NCBI GenBank assembly: GCA_041846495.1
Contig: JBGZEX010000045.1
Span: forward strand, 1-26,674
Reading direction: 5' to 3'
Origin: JBGZEX01 sp041846495
GTDB lineage: Bacteria > Bacteroidota > Bacteroidia > Bacteroidales > Marinifilaceae
Length of the DNA: 26,674 nt
The position numbers and the translations under genes were made by a program. Shown in pieces: positions 1 to 8,232 of this stretch (positions are counted from its first letter, which is position 1; the number at the start of each line of letters is the position of its first letter). The notes under the pieces were generated by a model that saw only the letters and a program-made list of their open reading frames with translations, was not told the origin of the DNA and searched no databases.

Positions 1-27
1 ATGTTGGCGGATTATCTCGTGAAAAAG

Positions 28-30
28 TAG
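28..30 (+). other. In-frame amber codon inside the mfd reading frame
   Basis: Read in the mfd frame, bases 1-27 give MLADYLVKK, then TAG, then EEEYAVYICPLSEKQ and the rest of Mfd. In Bacteroidota Mfd this place is a continuous helix-strand segment (a pattern like L..L...GY.VYILSD..KQ), so both sides look like Mfd. A single change of TTG, AAG, GAG, CAG or TGG would create the stop. TAG is also used as the normal stop of lptC, the mannose-1-phosphate guanylyltransferase gene and the AlkD-like gene in this window, so general recoding is unlikely. Confidence 0.75.
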
Positions 31-2343
31 GAGGAGGAATATGCCGTATATATATGTCCTCTGAGCGAGAAACAAATCCGGCGATTGGAAGACATATTCG
101 AGGATAAGGAATACGGAGTGGAAATGTCTCATATAAGCGGTATCGTACATGAGGGGTTTGTGGATGAGGGACAAAAAATATGTCTGTTTACGGAACATCA
201 GATATTCGACCGTTATCATAAGTACAGGACTCATGCCTCCTACACGAAAAAAGGCAGGGAATCGGTTTCTTTGAACGATCTCCGCCAATGGCATCCGGGG
301 GATTACGTGGTGCATATCGACCACGGAATAGGTCGATTCGGAGGCTTGGTCAAGGTGGAGAACGGGGGGAACGTCCAGGAATCCGTTCGTATCGTTTATA
401 GGGATAATTCCGAGCTTTATGTGGGACTTCATTCCTTGCATAAGATATCGAAGTACAGAGGGGCGGACGGGGAACCTCCCCGGGTGGATAAATTGGGGGG
501 AACCGCATGGAACAGGTTGAAACAGAAAACCAAATCCAGGGTGAAGGATATTGCCCGGGAACTGATAGCTCTCTACGCCAGGCGAAAAGAGGAGGAGGCT
601 TTTGCTTTTTCGCCGGACTCTTATATTCAGGAGGAGTTGGAGGCTTCTTTCGTATACGACGAAACGCCCGATCAGGAAAAGGCCATCGAGGCCGTGAAAA
701 GGGATATGGAAGCTCCCCGGGTTATGGACAGGTTGATTTGCGGAGATGTGGGGTTCGGAAAAACGGAAGTCGCCATACGGGCGGCTTTCAAGGCGGTGGC
801 CGACAATAAGCAGGTAGCGGTTTTGGTGCCCACCACCATATTGGCCTATCAGCATTATAATACCTTTTGCGAGCGACTTAAGGGGATGCCTTGCAAAATC
901 GAATACATCAGCCGGATGCGCAATGCTTCCGTGGTGAAAAACGTTTTGAAGGAGGTGGAGGAAGGGAAGGTGGATATTCTCATCGGGACCCATCGGCTTA
1001 CGGGCAAAGATGTGATTTTTAAGGATATGGGACTGCTTATCGTGGATGAAGAGCAGAAATTCGGGGTAGGTGTGAAAGAGAAGTTGAAACAGTTGCGTTT
1101 GAATGTGGATACGTTGACGATGACGGCAACCCCCATTCCCCGTACGCTTCAGTTTTCGCTTATGGGAGTGAGGGATATGTCGATTATCCGTACTCCTCCG
1201 CCCAACAGATATCCCATCGTGACCGAATTGCATCGTTTCAGCGAAGAATTGATTGAGGAGGCCGTCCGTTTCGAAGTTCTTAGAGGAGGGCAGGTGTTTT
1301 TCGTTCACAACAAGGTGGATTCTCTCGGGACCATAGAGCGGATGTTGGAACGTATATTGCCGGGAGTGAAGACCTGTAGCGCTCACGGAAGGATGACGGG
1401 AGCCGAATTGGAGGAGGTTATGCACGATTTCGTACGGGGCGATTACGACGTATTGGTGGCTACGACCATAATCGAATCGGGATTGGATATACCCAATGCC
1501 AATACGATTATTATAAACGATGCCCAGAACTACGGATTGAGCGATTTGCACCAATTGAGGGGAAGGGTGGGACGTTCCGATAAAAAGGCGTTTTGTTATT
1601 TGCTCTCTCCTCCTTTGGAGTTTATAAATTCGGATGCCCGGAGACGGTTGAAAGCCATAGAGGATTTCAGCGGACTCGGGAGCGGATTCAATATCGCCAT
1701 GCAGGATTTGGATATTAGGGGAGCCGGGAATATGTTGGGAGCGGAACAATCCGGTTTTATTGCGGAAATAGGGTACGAGACTTATTACCGTATATTGAAC
1801 GAAGCCCTGCTCGAACTCCGGGCCGAAAATCCGGATATGCCGGTTCATAATGAGGAGGTCGTTTCGCACGAATGTCTTATAGAATCCGATTTCGAGGTGA
1901 TGATTCCCGATACGTATGTCGAGAATATAAGCGAAAGGATAAAACTGTACAGGGAGTTGGATAATATGAAGGAAAGGGATGAAATCGAAAACTTCGAGAA
2001 CGGATTGAGGGATAGGTTCGGACCCGTCCCGAAACCCTTGAAAGACCTTTTGAAAATAGTGGAAATAAGGCCTATGTGTGTGGAAATAGGTGCGGAACGG
2101 TTGATTGTAAAAGAGGGTAAGATGGTGCTTTTCTTTCCTTCGGATCAAAATGCGCCTTATTATGCTTCGGACAGGTTTACCGCCTTGCTCCGTTTCGTAC
2201 AGAGACAGGCGATACCTTCCCGTATGGTTGAGAAAAAAGAAAAACTCTCTTTGGTCGTTCCGGATATAAGGAACGTGGATGCCATGACGGATGCCGTAAA
2301 AAAGATGTACCGGGAAATTTGCGGATTAAAATCTGAGATATGA
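31..2343 (+). CDS. mfd: Transcription-repair coupling factor Mfd, C-terminal part (5' end outside the window)
   Basis: Mfd is the DNA translocase that removes RNA polymerase stalled at lesions and recruits UvrA. The visible frame starts after the UvrB-like N-terminal domains. It carries the RNA-polymerase-interaction module (HPGDYVVHIDHGIGRFGG, about 70 residues after the TTG at 85) and both helicase lobes: Walker A GDVGFGKT at residues 220-227 and the DEEQ box at 321-324, counted from codon 85, then TATPIPRTL. The TRCF C-terminal domain follows, with GLGSGFNIAMQDLDIRGAGN ahead of it. Full-length Bacteroidota Mfd has about 1,100 residues; about 770 codons are open here. Mfd-like sequence also continues upstream of an in-frame TAG at 28-30. 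The gene is therefore interrupted by a nonsense codon or contains a sequence error. The stop overlaps the coaX start (ATGA). Family assignment is certain; intactness is not. Confidence 0.93.
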   Translation, partial: EEEYAVYICPLSEKQIRRLEDIFEDKEYGVEMSHISGIVHEGFVDEGQKICLFTEHQIFDRYHKYRTHASYTKKGRESVSLNDLRQWHPGDYVVHIDHGIGRFGGLVKVENGGNVQESVRIVYRDNSELYVGLHSLHKISKYRGADGEPPRVDKLGGTAWNRLKQKTKSRVKDIARELIALYARRKEEEAFAFSPDSYIQEELEASFVYDETPDQEKAIEAVKRDMEAPRVMDRLICGDVGFGKTEVAIRAAFKAVADNKQVAVLVPTTILAYQHYNTFCERLKGMPCKIEYISRMRNASVVKNVLKEVEEGKVDILIGTHRLTGKDVIFKDMGLLIVDEEQKFGVGVKEKLKQLRLNVDTLTMTATPIPRTLQFSLMGVRDMSIIRTPPPNRYPIVTELHRFSEELIEEAVRFEVLRGGQVFFVHNKVDSLGTIERMLERILPGVKTCSAHGRMTGAELEEVMHDFVRGDYDVLVATTIIESGLDIPNANTIIINDAQNYGLSDLHQLRGRVGRSDKKAFCYLLSPPLEFINSDARRRLKAIEDFSGLGSGFNIAMQDLDIRGAGNMLGAEQSGFIAEIGYETYYRILNEALLELRAENPDMPVHNEEVVSHECLIESDFEVMIPDTYVENISERIKLYRELDNMKERDEIENFENGLRDRFGPVPKPLKDLLKIVEIRPMCVEIGAERLIVKEGKMVLFFPSDQNAPYYASDRFTALLRFVQRQAIPSRMVEKKEKLSLVVPDIRNVDAMTDAVKKMYREICGLKSEI

Positions 2344-3065
2344 ATATGGTTATGGATTTGGGAAATACCCGTTTGAAATATGCGGTATACGAAGACAGGC
2401 GTTGTGTATATACCGGAATCGGCAAGGAAGATATGATGCGTTCTTTATCCCTTATGACGGAAAATTCCGGAGATGTCCGGGTTTTATGTGCCGTGAGCGG
2501 AAGGTGGGACGAGGCGTTGTTCGAATGGATACGGAGCAGGGCGGGAGTGTTTATGGTTGCCTCCCGGGAAATGTCGTTACCCGTACGTATAGATTACCGT
2601 ACGCCCGAAACCCTCGGTATGGACAGAATAGCCGTCGTCGTCGGGGCCCGCAGCATATATCCCCGTACGAATGTAATGGTGGTCGATATGGGAACGGCTA
2701 TTACCTATGATTATCTGACGGAGGACGGCCGTTATTCGGGGGGCAACATATCTCCCGGTCCGGCAATGCGTTTCAGGGCTTTGCATGAATATACGGCTAA
2801 ACTGCCTTTGCTGGAGCCTTGTGCGGAATTCGGAGCCGTAGGCGATACGACCTCTTCCGCTATCATAAACGGGGTGATGCTTGGCATGGTTTTTGAAATT
2901 CAGAAGTATGTGGACGATTTTAAAAAAAACAACCCCGAAGGCAGAATTATTCTGACGGGAGGATATAAATCTTATGTGGAGCATAAAATCGAAGGTGTGA
3001 TTTATGTAGAACATTTAAATTTATTGGGATTAAATGAGATTCTAATCTTTAATACTTTGAAATAA
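2340..3065 (+). CDS. coaX: Type III pantothenate kinase
   Basis: CoaX phosphorylates pantothenate, the first step of coenzyme A synthesis, in the cytoplasm. It belongs to the ASKHA kinase fold. Visible motifs are the phosphate loop DLGNT at residues 6-10, the substrate motif TLGMDRIA at 91-98, the second phosphate motif DMGTAITYD at 116-124 with the expected catalytic Asp116, and GGNISPGPAMRFRALHEYTA at 134-153, followed by KLP. A late LTGG motif closes the fold. At 241 residues it has normal length. The start at 2340 overlaps the mfd stop as ATGA, which suggests translational coupling; in-frame ATGs at 2346 and 2352 are alternatives. Type III enzymes need a monovalent cation and are not feedback-inhibited by CoA (family knowledge). 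Confidence 0.95.
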   Translation: MNMVMDLGNTRLKYAVYEDRRCVYTGIGKEDMMRSLSLMTENSGDVRVLCAVSGRWDEALFEWIRSRAGVFMVASREMSLPVRIDYRTPETLGMDRIAVVVGARSIYPRTNVMVVDMGTAITYDYLTEDGRYSGGNISPGPAMRFRALHEYTAKLPLLEPCAEFGAVGDTTSSAIINGVMLGMVFEIQKYVDDFKKNNPEGRIILTGGYKSYVEHKIEGVIYVEHLNLLGLNEILIFNTLK

Positions 3066-3069
3066 ATAT

Positions 3070-3077
3070 TATCTTTG
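3070..3077 (+). promoter_or_regulatory. Candidate -7 box for the TPR-lptC-CBS operon
   Basis: TATCTTTG matches the Bacteroidota -7 consensus TAnnTTTG exactly. It lies 38 bases before the ATG at 3116, in the only gap between coaX and the following genes. I see no TTG/TTTG at the usual -33 spacing; the TTTG at 3056-3059 is too close. Inferred from motif and position only. Confidence 0.55.
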
Positions 3078-3115
3078 CAAAACGAGAAGTCAAATCAGAA
3101 CCTAATCATAGAGAA

Positions 3116-4432
3116 ATGAAAAAAAATTGTTTTTTTATTGCTTTTATATGTTTTGCCGTAAGCGGTTATGCCCAGACAAAAGATTCCAAGTATGGGACGG
3201 ATAGTGCCCAAACAGTGAGAAATGCATCGATTTACCTCGAATTCGTGAAGCAGAAGAATTATACGGATGCTTTGCCGGCTTGGCGATACGTATATAAGAA
3301 TGCTCCGGCTTATCAGTTGAACACCTATGTGAAAGGCGAGGAGATTATGCTGAATATGTATTTGAAGACTAAGAAAAAAGCATATTTCGATACTTTAATG
3401 ATGGTCTACGACCAAAGAATTCAATATTTCGGAGACGACCCGAGATATCCGAAAGCTTATATCGTAGGTAAAAAAGGAGCGGATCTTATTCGTTTTTTCG
3501 GTTCGGATCCGGTGAAACTTAAACAAGGTTACACCTATTTGCTGGAATCATTCAACGGATTGGAAGAAAAGGTGCATCCTTATATTTCGCAAATGCTTCT
3601 ATTGTCTGCGGGACGGTTGTTGTTTGCGGGGAATCTGTCCGCCGACGAATTCGTAGATCTTTATGTTCGGATATCGGGGACTTTGACAAAACAGATTGCT
3701 GCCGTTAAGAAACCTCAACCTTACGAAGAAGCTTTGGAGAAAGTGAATGCGATGTTCATCGAATCCGGAGTGGCGGATGCTCAAACCTTGACTAAATTGT
3801 TGACGCCCCGTTTTAATGAAAACCGGGAAAATGAGGAAGTCATTAAAGAGATATTGATTGTTTTGCAAAAGAGCGATGCAACGGATATTCCTTTATTCGG
3901 GGAAGCATCGGAAGCCATGTATAAGTTGTCTCCTTCTTATGCGGGAGCTTATAACTTAGCCGTATTTTTTATGAGGAAGAAAGAGCTTGAAAAGGCGGAT
4001 ATGTATTTGAAAGAAGCTTTGACCAAATGTACGGAAGCTCGGGAATCTTACGAATGCAGCAAGACATTGGCCTTGCTTAAGCTTACTCAGTTGAAATTTC
4101 AAGAAGCCAAGCAGGCGGCGATGACAATGCTCAAAGTCAATCCGAAATCCGGAGAAGCTTATATCATATTGGGGAAAGCCTATGCTTTTGCAAGTAAGAC
4201 ATACGACGGCGACGATTTCGAAAAACACACCTTGTTTTGGGCGGCAGTGGATAAATTCATCAAAGCCAAGACGGAAGATCCTTCCGTAAAAGAGGAGGCG
4301 AATAATCTTATCGCCCAATATTCCCAATACTTCCCTTCTAAAGAAGAGGCATTCTTCAGAAGTATAACCGAAGGTTCGGTAGTGCGTATAGGAGGTTGGA
4401 TAAATGAAACGACCAAAGCGCGGTTTAAATGA
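3116..4432 (+). CDS. Secreted tetratricopeptide-repeat protein
   Basis: The N terminus is a clear Sec signal peptide: MKK, a hydrophobic stretch to about residue 17, and a likely cleavage after Ala19 in GYAQ. The mature protein is predicted to be periplasmic and mostly alpha-helical. TPR-like repeats are best seen in the second half, for example AYNLAVFFMRKKELEKADMY followed by LKEAL, and CSKTLALLKLTQLKFQEAKQ followed by LKVNPKSGEAYIILGKAYA. TPR proteins act as protein-protein scaffolds, but the partner is unknown. A TPR protein in this position, directly before lptC, is common in Bacteroidales genomes as I remember them, which hints at an envelope role. The stop overlaps the lptC start (ATGA). 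The 438-residue length is typical for these proteins. Confidence 0.88.
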   Translation: MKKNCFFIAFICFAVSGYAQTKDSKYGTDSAQTVRNASIYLEFVKQKNYTDALPAWRYVYKNAPAYQLNTYVKGEEIMLNMYLKTKKKAYFDTLMMVYDQRIQYFGDDPRYPKAYIVGKKGADLIRFFGSDPVKLKQGYTYLLESFNGLEEKVHPYISQMLLLSAGRLLFAGNLSADEFVDLYVRISGTLTKQIAAVKKPQPYEEALEKVNAMFIESGVADAQTLTKLLTPRFNENRENEEVIKEILIVLQKSDATDIPLFGEASEAMYKLSPSYAGAYNLAVFFMRKKELEKADMYLKEALTKCTEARESYECSKTLALLKLTQLKFQEAKQAAMTMLKVNPKSGEAYIILGKAYAFASKTYDGDDFEKHTLFWAAVDKFIKAKTEDPSVKEEANNLIAQYSQYFPSKEEAFFRSITEGSVVRIGGWINETTKARFK

Positions 4433-4989
4433 AGGGAATAAAAAAAATGTTTGAAAGCATTGCCGTCTTGTGGGGGATGGCGATGCTTTTTTCATGCAAT
4501 AACAATATTAAGGAGGTGAATGAATTCCTGTCGGCCTCCTCTTTACCATTGCTTTCGGGAGACAGTTTGGAGTTGGTTTATTCCGATTCGGCCAAGGTGC
4601 GTTATATCCTCCGTACACCCGAATATTTCAAATACAAAAAGGAGCGGGAGGAGTATGACGAATTCCCTTCGGGATTATATGCGGAATCGTTTAATCCGAA
4701 CGGAGAATTGGTGGGCACCATAAGTTGCAAATATGCGAAGAAAAATGAAGAGGACGGTATTTGGACATTGAAAGATCAGGTGGTCGTTAGAAATCCGGAC
4801 GGGAAAAAACTTGAAACGGAGCTTTTGTTTTGGGATATGGAAAAAGCTACGATTTATTCCGACAGATATGTACGCCTGACCGATAAGGGACAGGTCATTG
4901 AAGGAAACGGGTTCGAGTCGGACCAGGATATTCGTAATCCGAAGTTTAAAAACATATCGGGGACCTTGGAAATCGAAATGCGGAAATAG
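4429..4989 (+). CDS. lptC: LPS export ABC transporter periplasmic protein LptC (lipoprotein form)
   Basis: LptC is the periplasmic component of the Lpt bridge that moves lipopolysaccharide from inner to outer membrane. This 186-residue protein has a lipobox LFSC at residues 20-23, so it should be lipid-anchored rather than held by a transmembrane helix as in E. coli. The Asn-rich residues after Cys23 do not resemble the surface-export signal. The LptC beta-jellyroll region includes YSDSAKVRYILRTPEYFKY, then FNPNGELVGTISCKYAKKNE and a C-terminal EGNGFESDQDI. Together these match the Bacteroidota LptC/YrbK pattern. It starts inside the stop of the TPR gene (ATGA) and ends with TAG two bases before the next start. 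Other lpt genes are not in the window. Confidence 0.85.
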   Translation: MKGIKKMFESIAVLWGMAMLFSCNNNIKEVNEFLSASSLPLLSGDSLELVYSDSAKVRYILRTPEYFKYKKEREEYDEFPSGLYAESFNPNGELVGTISCKYAKKNEEDGIWTLKDQVVVRNPDGKKLETELLFWDMEKATIYSDRYVRLTDKGQVIEGNGFESDQDIRNPKFKNISGTLEIEMRK

Positions 4990-4991
4990 CT

Positions 4992-6203
4992 ATGTCTTCT
5001 GAGATTTTTTCGATATTGCCGGCATTTTTCGGTTTGGTGTTTTTGGGATTGGCATTGTCTTTTCGTACGGCCGGACGGATTAATTTCGGAGTTAAGAGCG
5101 GGGATGAAGTTTGGGTTTCCCGATTGATTTCCCGTTATTATCGTAAGCCTATGGTATTTATTTTATCCATGGATGCGGCAATTGTCGTATTTTGGACGGC
5201 GGCATTGGCTTTGTTGAATTCCGAATCGCAACGTTTATCGATTTCTTTTGTGCTCTTAGCGGTTTCTTATGCGGTATTTCTGATTTCTTCGGCATTCGTA
5301 TTCATCCCTTTTGCAAGTCGGTTATTGCGATATTCGGCCGTATTGCTTTTCCCCGTATATATATTGTTTTATCCCCTGGCAAAGTTTCTTGTCGGAGGAA
5401 TGGAGTTTTTGAAGGGTATCAAGTTGTCCGAATACGTATTGGGGACGTTTTCCTTAACTAAAGAGGAGTTGAACGCTTTATTGGAAAACAGGGAATCGGA
5501 AGAAGGCGGAGAGGAAAATAAAAACGAGATAAAGTTTTTCAGAAATGCCCTGGATTTTTCGGATATAAAATTGAAGGAATGTATCGTGCCCAGGACGAAT
5601 ATGGTGGCTTTACCTTTGGAGAGTTCTACGGATGAGGTGCTTAAACTTTTGAGTCTTACCGGTTTTTCGCGGATTTTAATATATAAGAATTCGATAGACA
5701 ATATTATCGGCTATGTTCATTCGTCCGCTTTTTTTCATAATCCGGAATCCGTAAATTCCATATTGACGAAGATCCTCATCGTGCCCGAAACCATGTCGGC
5801 CCTTAAATTGCTCCGGCGGTTTATTCGGGAACGGCGGAGTATTGCTGTCGTCGTGGACGAGTTCGGCGTGACTGCGGGCATGGTCACCATAGAAGACATT
5901 ATGGAGGAAATATTCGGGGAGATAGAAGACGAACACGATAAGCCCCGCTTGAAAGAAGAGGTCCTGGAGGATGGAACCTATGTGTTTTCCGGAAGATTGG
6001 ATGTGGATTATATAAATGAAAAATACGGTATAGGACTTCCCGAAAACGAGGAATACGAAACCCTGGCCGGCTTGGTCCTTTACTATAACGAAAGCATTCC
6101 CCGGGAACACGAAGTGATTCCGATATCCTCCCGGCTGTCCATAGAAGTCATACGTATGGATAAGGCCAGAATAGAGGATGTGAAGTTGAAGTTAATATCC
6201 TAA
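4992..6203 (+). CDS. CBS/CorC-domain integral membrane protein (HlyC/CorC family, GldE-like)
   Basis: A 403-residue member of the CNNM/CorC (hemolysin C) family. The first 140 residues hold about four hydrophobic segments (roughly 5-24, 54-76, 83-105 and 112-135), corresponding to the DUF21 membrane domain. A tandem CBS pair follows (about 190-310), containing the family signatures ECIVPRTNMVALP and VVVDEFGVTAGMVTIEDIME. The C terminus (about 320-400) is the small CorC-HlyC domain (DGTYVFSGRLDVDYINEKYG). CNNM relatives are implicated in Mg2+ transport. The Bacteroidota subgroup that accompanies lptC is often named GldE after the gliding-motility protein, but nothing here shows gliding. Its stop overlaps the stop of the opposing guanylyltransferase gene by four bases. 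Confidence 0.88.
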   Translation: MSSEIFSILPAFFGLVFLGLALSFRTAGRINFGVKSGDEVWVSRLISRYYRKPMVFILSMDAAIVVFWTAALALLNSESQRLSISFVLLAVSYAVFLISSAFVFIPFASRLLRYSAVLLFPVYILFYPLAKFLVGGMEFLKGIKLSEYVLGTFSLTKEELNALLENRESEEGGEENKNEIKFFRNALDFSDIKLKECIVPRTNMVALPLESSTDEVLKLLSLTGFSRILIYKNSIDNIIGYVHSSAFFHNPESVNSILTKILIVPETMSALKLLRRFIRERRSIAVVVDEFGVTAGMVTIEDIMEEIFGEIEDEHDKPRLKEEVLEDGTYVFSGRLDVDYINEKYGIGLPENEEYETLAGLVLYYNESIPREHEVIPISSRLSIEVIRMDKARIEDVKLKLIS

Positions 6204-7264
6204 TGTTTGAATTTCCATAGTTTGTAGAGATAGGGAATCTTGGTTTCGTCTTTATGAGGACATATCATAAGATAGTTGTCTTTTTCGGCGACGATGACAT
6301 CCGACATTCCCTGGACGATGACTTTCGTATCTTTATTTACAAAAATCGTACAGTTTTGGGATTCCTGAAATATTACGTTCTCGGTATTCGCCACATTGTT
6401 GTTTTCGTCGTTTCCGACTAATTTATGAAGCCCGTGCCATGTGCTTATATCCGTCCATCCGAAATTTCCTTTGAGTACGTAGACGTTGGAGGATTTTTCC
6501 ATTATGCCCGTGTCGATGGAAACATTGTAACATTGTCCGTATATGGAATCGATGAATTCCTGTTCGCCGGGAGTATTCAACAGAGAGTTGGTCGTGAACA
6601 GGAGATGGAGGTCGTACATATGTTTTTTGAATTCTTCGATCACATCTTGGGTTTTCCATATGAAGATGCCGGAATTCCAAAGGAAATCTCCGGATTTGAT
6701 AAACATTTCGGCTATTTCGGGACTGGGTTTCTCGGTAAAAGTTTTGACTCCTGTGATTTTTTCTTTTCCGAAGGAGTTTTTTTCCTGTATGTATCCGTAG
6801 GCGGTTTCCGGACGGGTCGGTTTAATGCCTATGGTAAGGAGTCCGGTATTCCGGGCGACGAATTCGATTCCTTCTTCGATATCCTCTATATAAGCGATAT
6901 CGTTTGTTATGAAGTGATCGGACGGAATGATCAGCATGACGGCATTGGGGGCTATCCCCTCTATTTTATATGCGGCATAGGCGATGCATGTAGCCGTATT
7001 CCGATTGCAGGGTTCCAATAATATGTTTTCTACGGGAATTTCGGGAATTTGTTCCCGGGTGATTTCCCGGAATTCTTTTCTCGTTATGATAAATATGCGT
7101 TCGGGAGGGAATATATTCGCAATACGTTCGTAAGTTTGTCGTATGCATGTTTTTCCGGTATTGAAAATGTCTGTGAATTGTTTCGGATGACGTGCGTTGC
7201 TTAGAGGCCAAAGCCGGTGTCCTACACCTCCGGCCATGATAATACAATAGGGCTTTTGTGTCAT
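6200..7264 (-). CDS. manC: Mannose-1-phosphate guanylyltransferase (GDP-mannose pyrophosphorylase)
   Basis: The enzyme makes GDP-mannose from mannose-1-phosphate and GTP, feeding glycan, capsule and GDP-fucose synthesis. The nucleotidyltransferase signature GGVGHRLWPLSNARHPKQF lies at residues 12-30. PSDHFI, FTEKP and LWNSGIFIW follow in the expected order. At 354 residues it has only the pyrophosphorylase domain plus a short left-handed helix tail, and lacks the phosphomannose isomerase half found in many bifunctional proteobacterial enzymes. The gene stands alone on the minus strand, away from any capsule cluster, which suits a housekeeping copy. No exact TAnnTTTG box was found in its 230-base upstream gap. 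The start at 7264 places the glycine-rich loop at the normal distance from the N terminus. Confidence 0.93.
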   Translation of the reverse strand: MTQKPYCIIMAGGVGHRLWPLSNARHPKQFTDIFNTGKTCIRQTYERIANIFPPERIFIITRKEFREITREQIPEIPVENILLEPCNRNTATCIAYAAYKIEGIAPNAVMLIIPSDHFITNDIAYIEDIEEGIEFVARNTGLLTIGIKPTRPETAYGYIQEKNSFGKEKITGVKTFTEKPSPEIAEMFIKSGDFLWNSGIFIWKTQDVIEEFKKHMYDLHLLFTTNSLLNTPGEQEFIDSIYGQCYNVSIDTGIMEKSSNVYVLKGNFGWTDISTWHGLHKLVGNDENNNVANTENVIFQESQNCTIFVNKDTKVIVQGMSDVIVAEKDNYLMICPHKDETKIPYLYKLWKFKH

Positions 7265-7370
7265 TATTCTTTATTTATGGGATAAAATCTGCAATATGTT
7301 TTGAAGACGACTCTCATTGCTTAATAAGGTTTATTGCCTCCTAATTTAGCAATAAATCCGGGAATATTTA

Positions 7371-7378
7371 TATTTTTG
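7371..7378 (+). promoter_or_regulatory. Candidate -7 box for the mlaE-mlaF operon
   Basis: TATTTTTG fits the Bacteroidota TAnnTTTG consensus. It lies about 115 bases before the mlaE start, which would give a leader of roughly 110 bases. No -33 element is visible at normal spacing. The leader contains a duplicated ATCGGATT at 7386-7393 and 7399-7406. The rest of the 7265-7494 gap, which also serves manC on the other strand, shows nothing I can name. Confidence 0.45.
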
Positions 7379-7494
7379 TATTGAAATCGGATTAAAAAAT
7401 CGGATTGAGGTTTGCAATTGGAGGGGTTTTATTCCATAACCCGAATTGTTCGTACTTTTTATATGGGAGAATGTGTTTTTAGAATTTCTGCGGT

Positions 7495-8232
7495 ATGAAA
7501 ATATTAAACCGGATCGGAGCTTATTTTTTGTTTGTTCGGAGGGTGTTCGCAAGACCTGTGAAATGGAAGGTTTTTAAGAAGGAGTTATTGAATGAATTCG
7601 AAAAATTGGGACTTAATTCCATCGTTTTGGTATTGATCATATCTTTTTTTATAGGAGCGGTGATTACCCTTCAAATCGCCAATAATATGAGCAATCCTTT
7701 CCTGCCGAGATATCTTATAGGCTATCTTATTCGGGAGATCCTGATTTTGGAGTTTTCATCCACTATAGTGAGTCTTATTCTTGCAGGTAAAATCGGGAGT
7801 AATATAGCTCTTGAAATCGGAAGTATGAAGATATCGGAACAAATAGATGCTTTGGAAATGATGGGAATAAATTCGGCTTCTTTTTTGATAGGCCCCAAAA
7901 TGTTGGCTTCTTTCGTGATTAATCCCATACTTTATATTTTCAGCGTATTTATCGGAATATTGGGGGGATTATGTACGGGGATTATGATGGGAGTTATTAA
8001 TTTCGAGGATTTCATATTCGGGCTTCAAGCATTTTTCCGGCCTTATTATATATTTTATTCGGTTATAAAGACCTTGTTTTTCGCTTTTATATTTACGTCC
8101 ATTCCGGCATTTTACGGGTTCTCGGTCGAAGGCGGAGCCCGGGAGGTCGGTACGGCCGGGACCAAAGCCATCGTACATAGCAGTATATTGATACTGATGA
8201 TTAATTTAGTGTTGACTCAATTGTTGTTGTAA
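7495..8232 (+). CDS. mlaE: Lipid-transport ABC permease, MlaE family
   Basis: MlaE proteins are the membrane subunits of MCE-type phospholipid transporters that maintain outer-membrane lipid asymmetry. This 245-residue protein has about five hydrophobic segments. It carries the family core ELGLNSI-like start (KLGLNSIVLVLIISFFIGAV), RYLIGYLIREI, LAGKIGSNIALEIGSMKISE followed by QIDALEMMGIN, and GGAREVGTAGTKAIV. The EQIDALEMMGI segment is the conserved coupling region. The stop overlaps the start of the ATPase gene as TAATG, so the two products are probably made together as a membrane complex. No MCE (MlaD) gene is next to it in this window, so the substrate-binding partner must be encoded elsewhere. 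Confidence 0.92.
   Translation: MKILNRIGAYFLFVRRVFARPVKWKVFKKELLNEFEKLGLNSIVLVLIISFFIGAVITLQIANNMSNPFLPRYLIGYLIREILILEFSSTIVSLILAGKIGSNIALEIGSMKISEQIDALEMMGINSASFLIGPKMLASFVINPILYIFSVFIGILGGLCTGIMMGVINFEDFIFGLQAFFRPYYIFYSVIKTLFFAFIFTSIPAFYGFSVEGGAREVGTAGTKAIVHSSILILMINLVLTQLLL

Noticed and set aside
28..30. TAG in mfd as a recoded sense codon
   Set aside because: TAG ends lptC, the guanylyltransferase gene and the AlkD-like gene with sensible lengths, and no other in-frame TAG occurs inside a gene here.
3056..3059. TTTG as the -33 element of the TPR operon promoter
   Set aside because: Only 10 bases separate it from the -7 box, far less than the usual 17-23.
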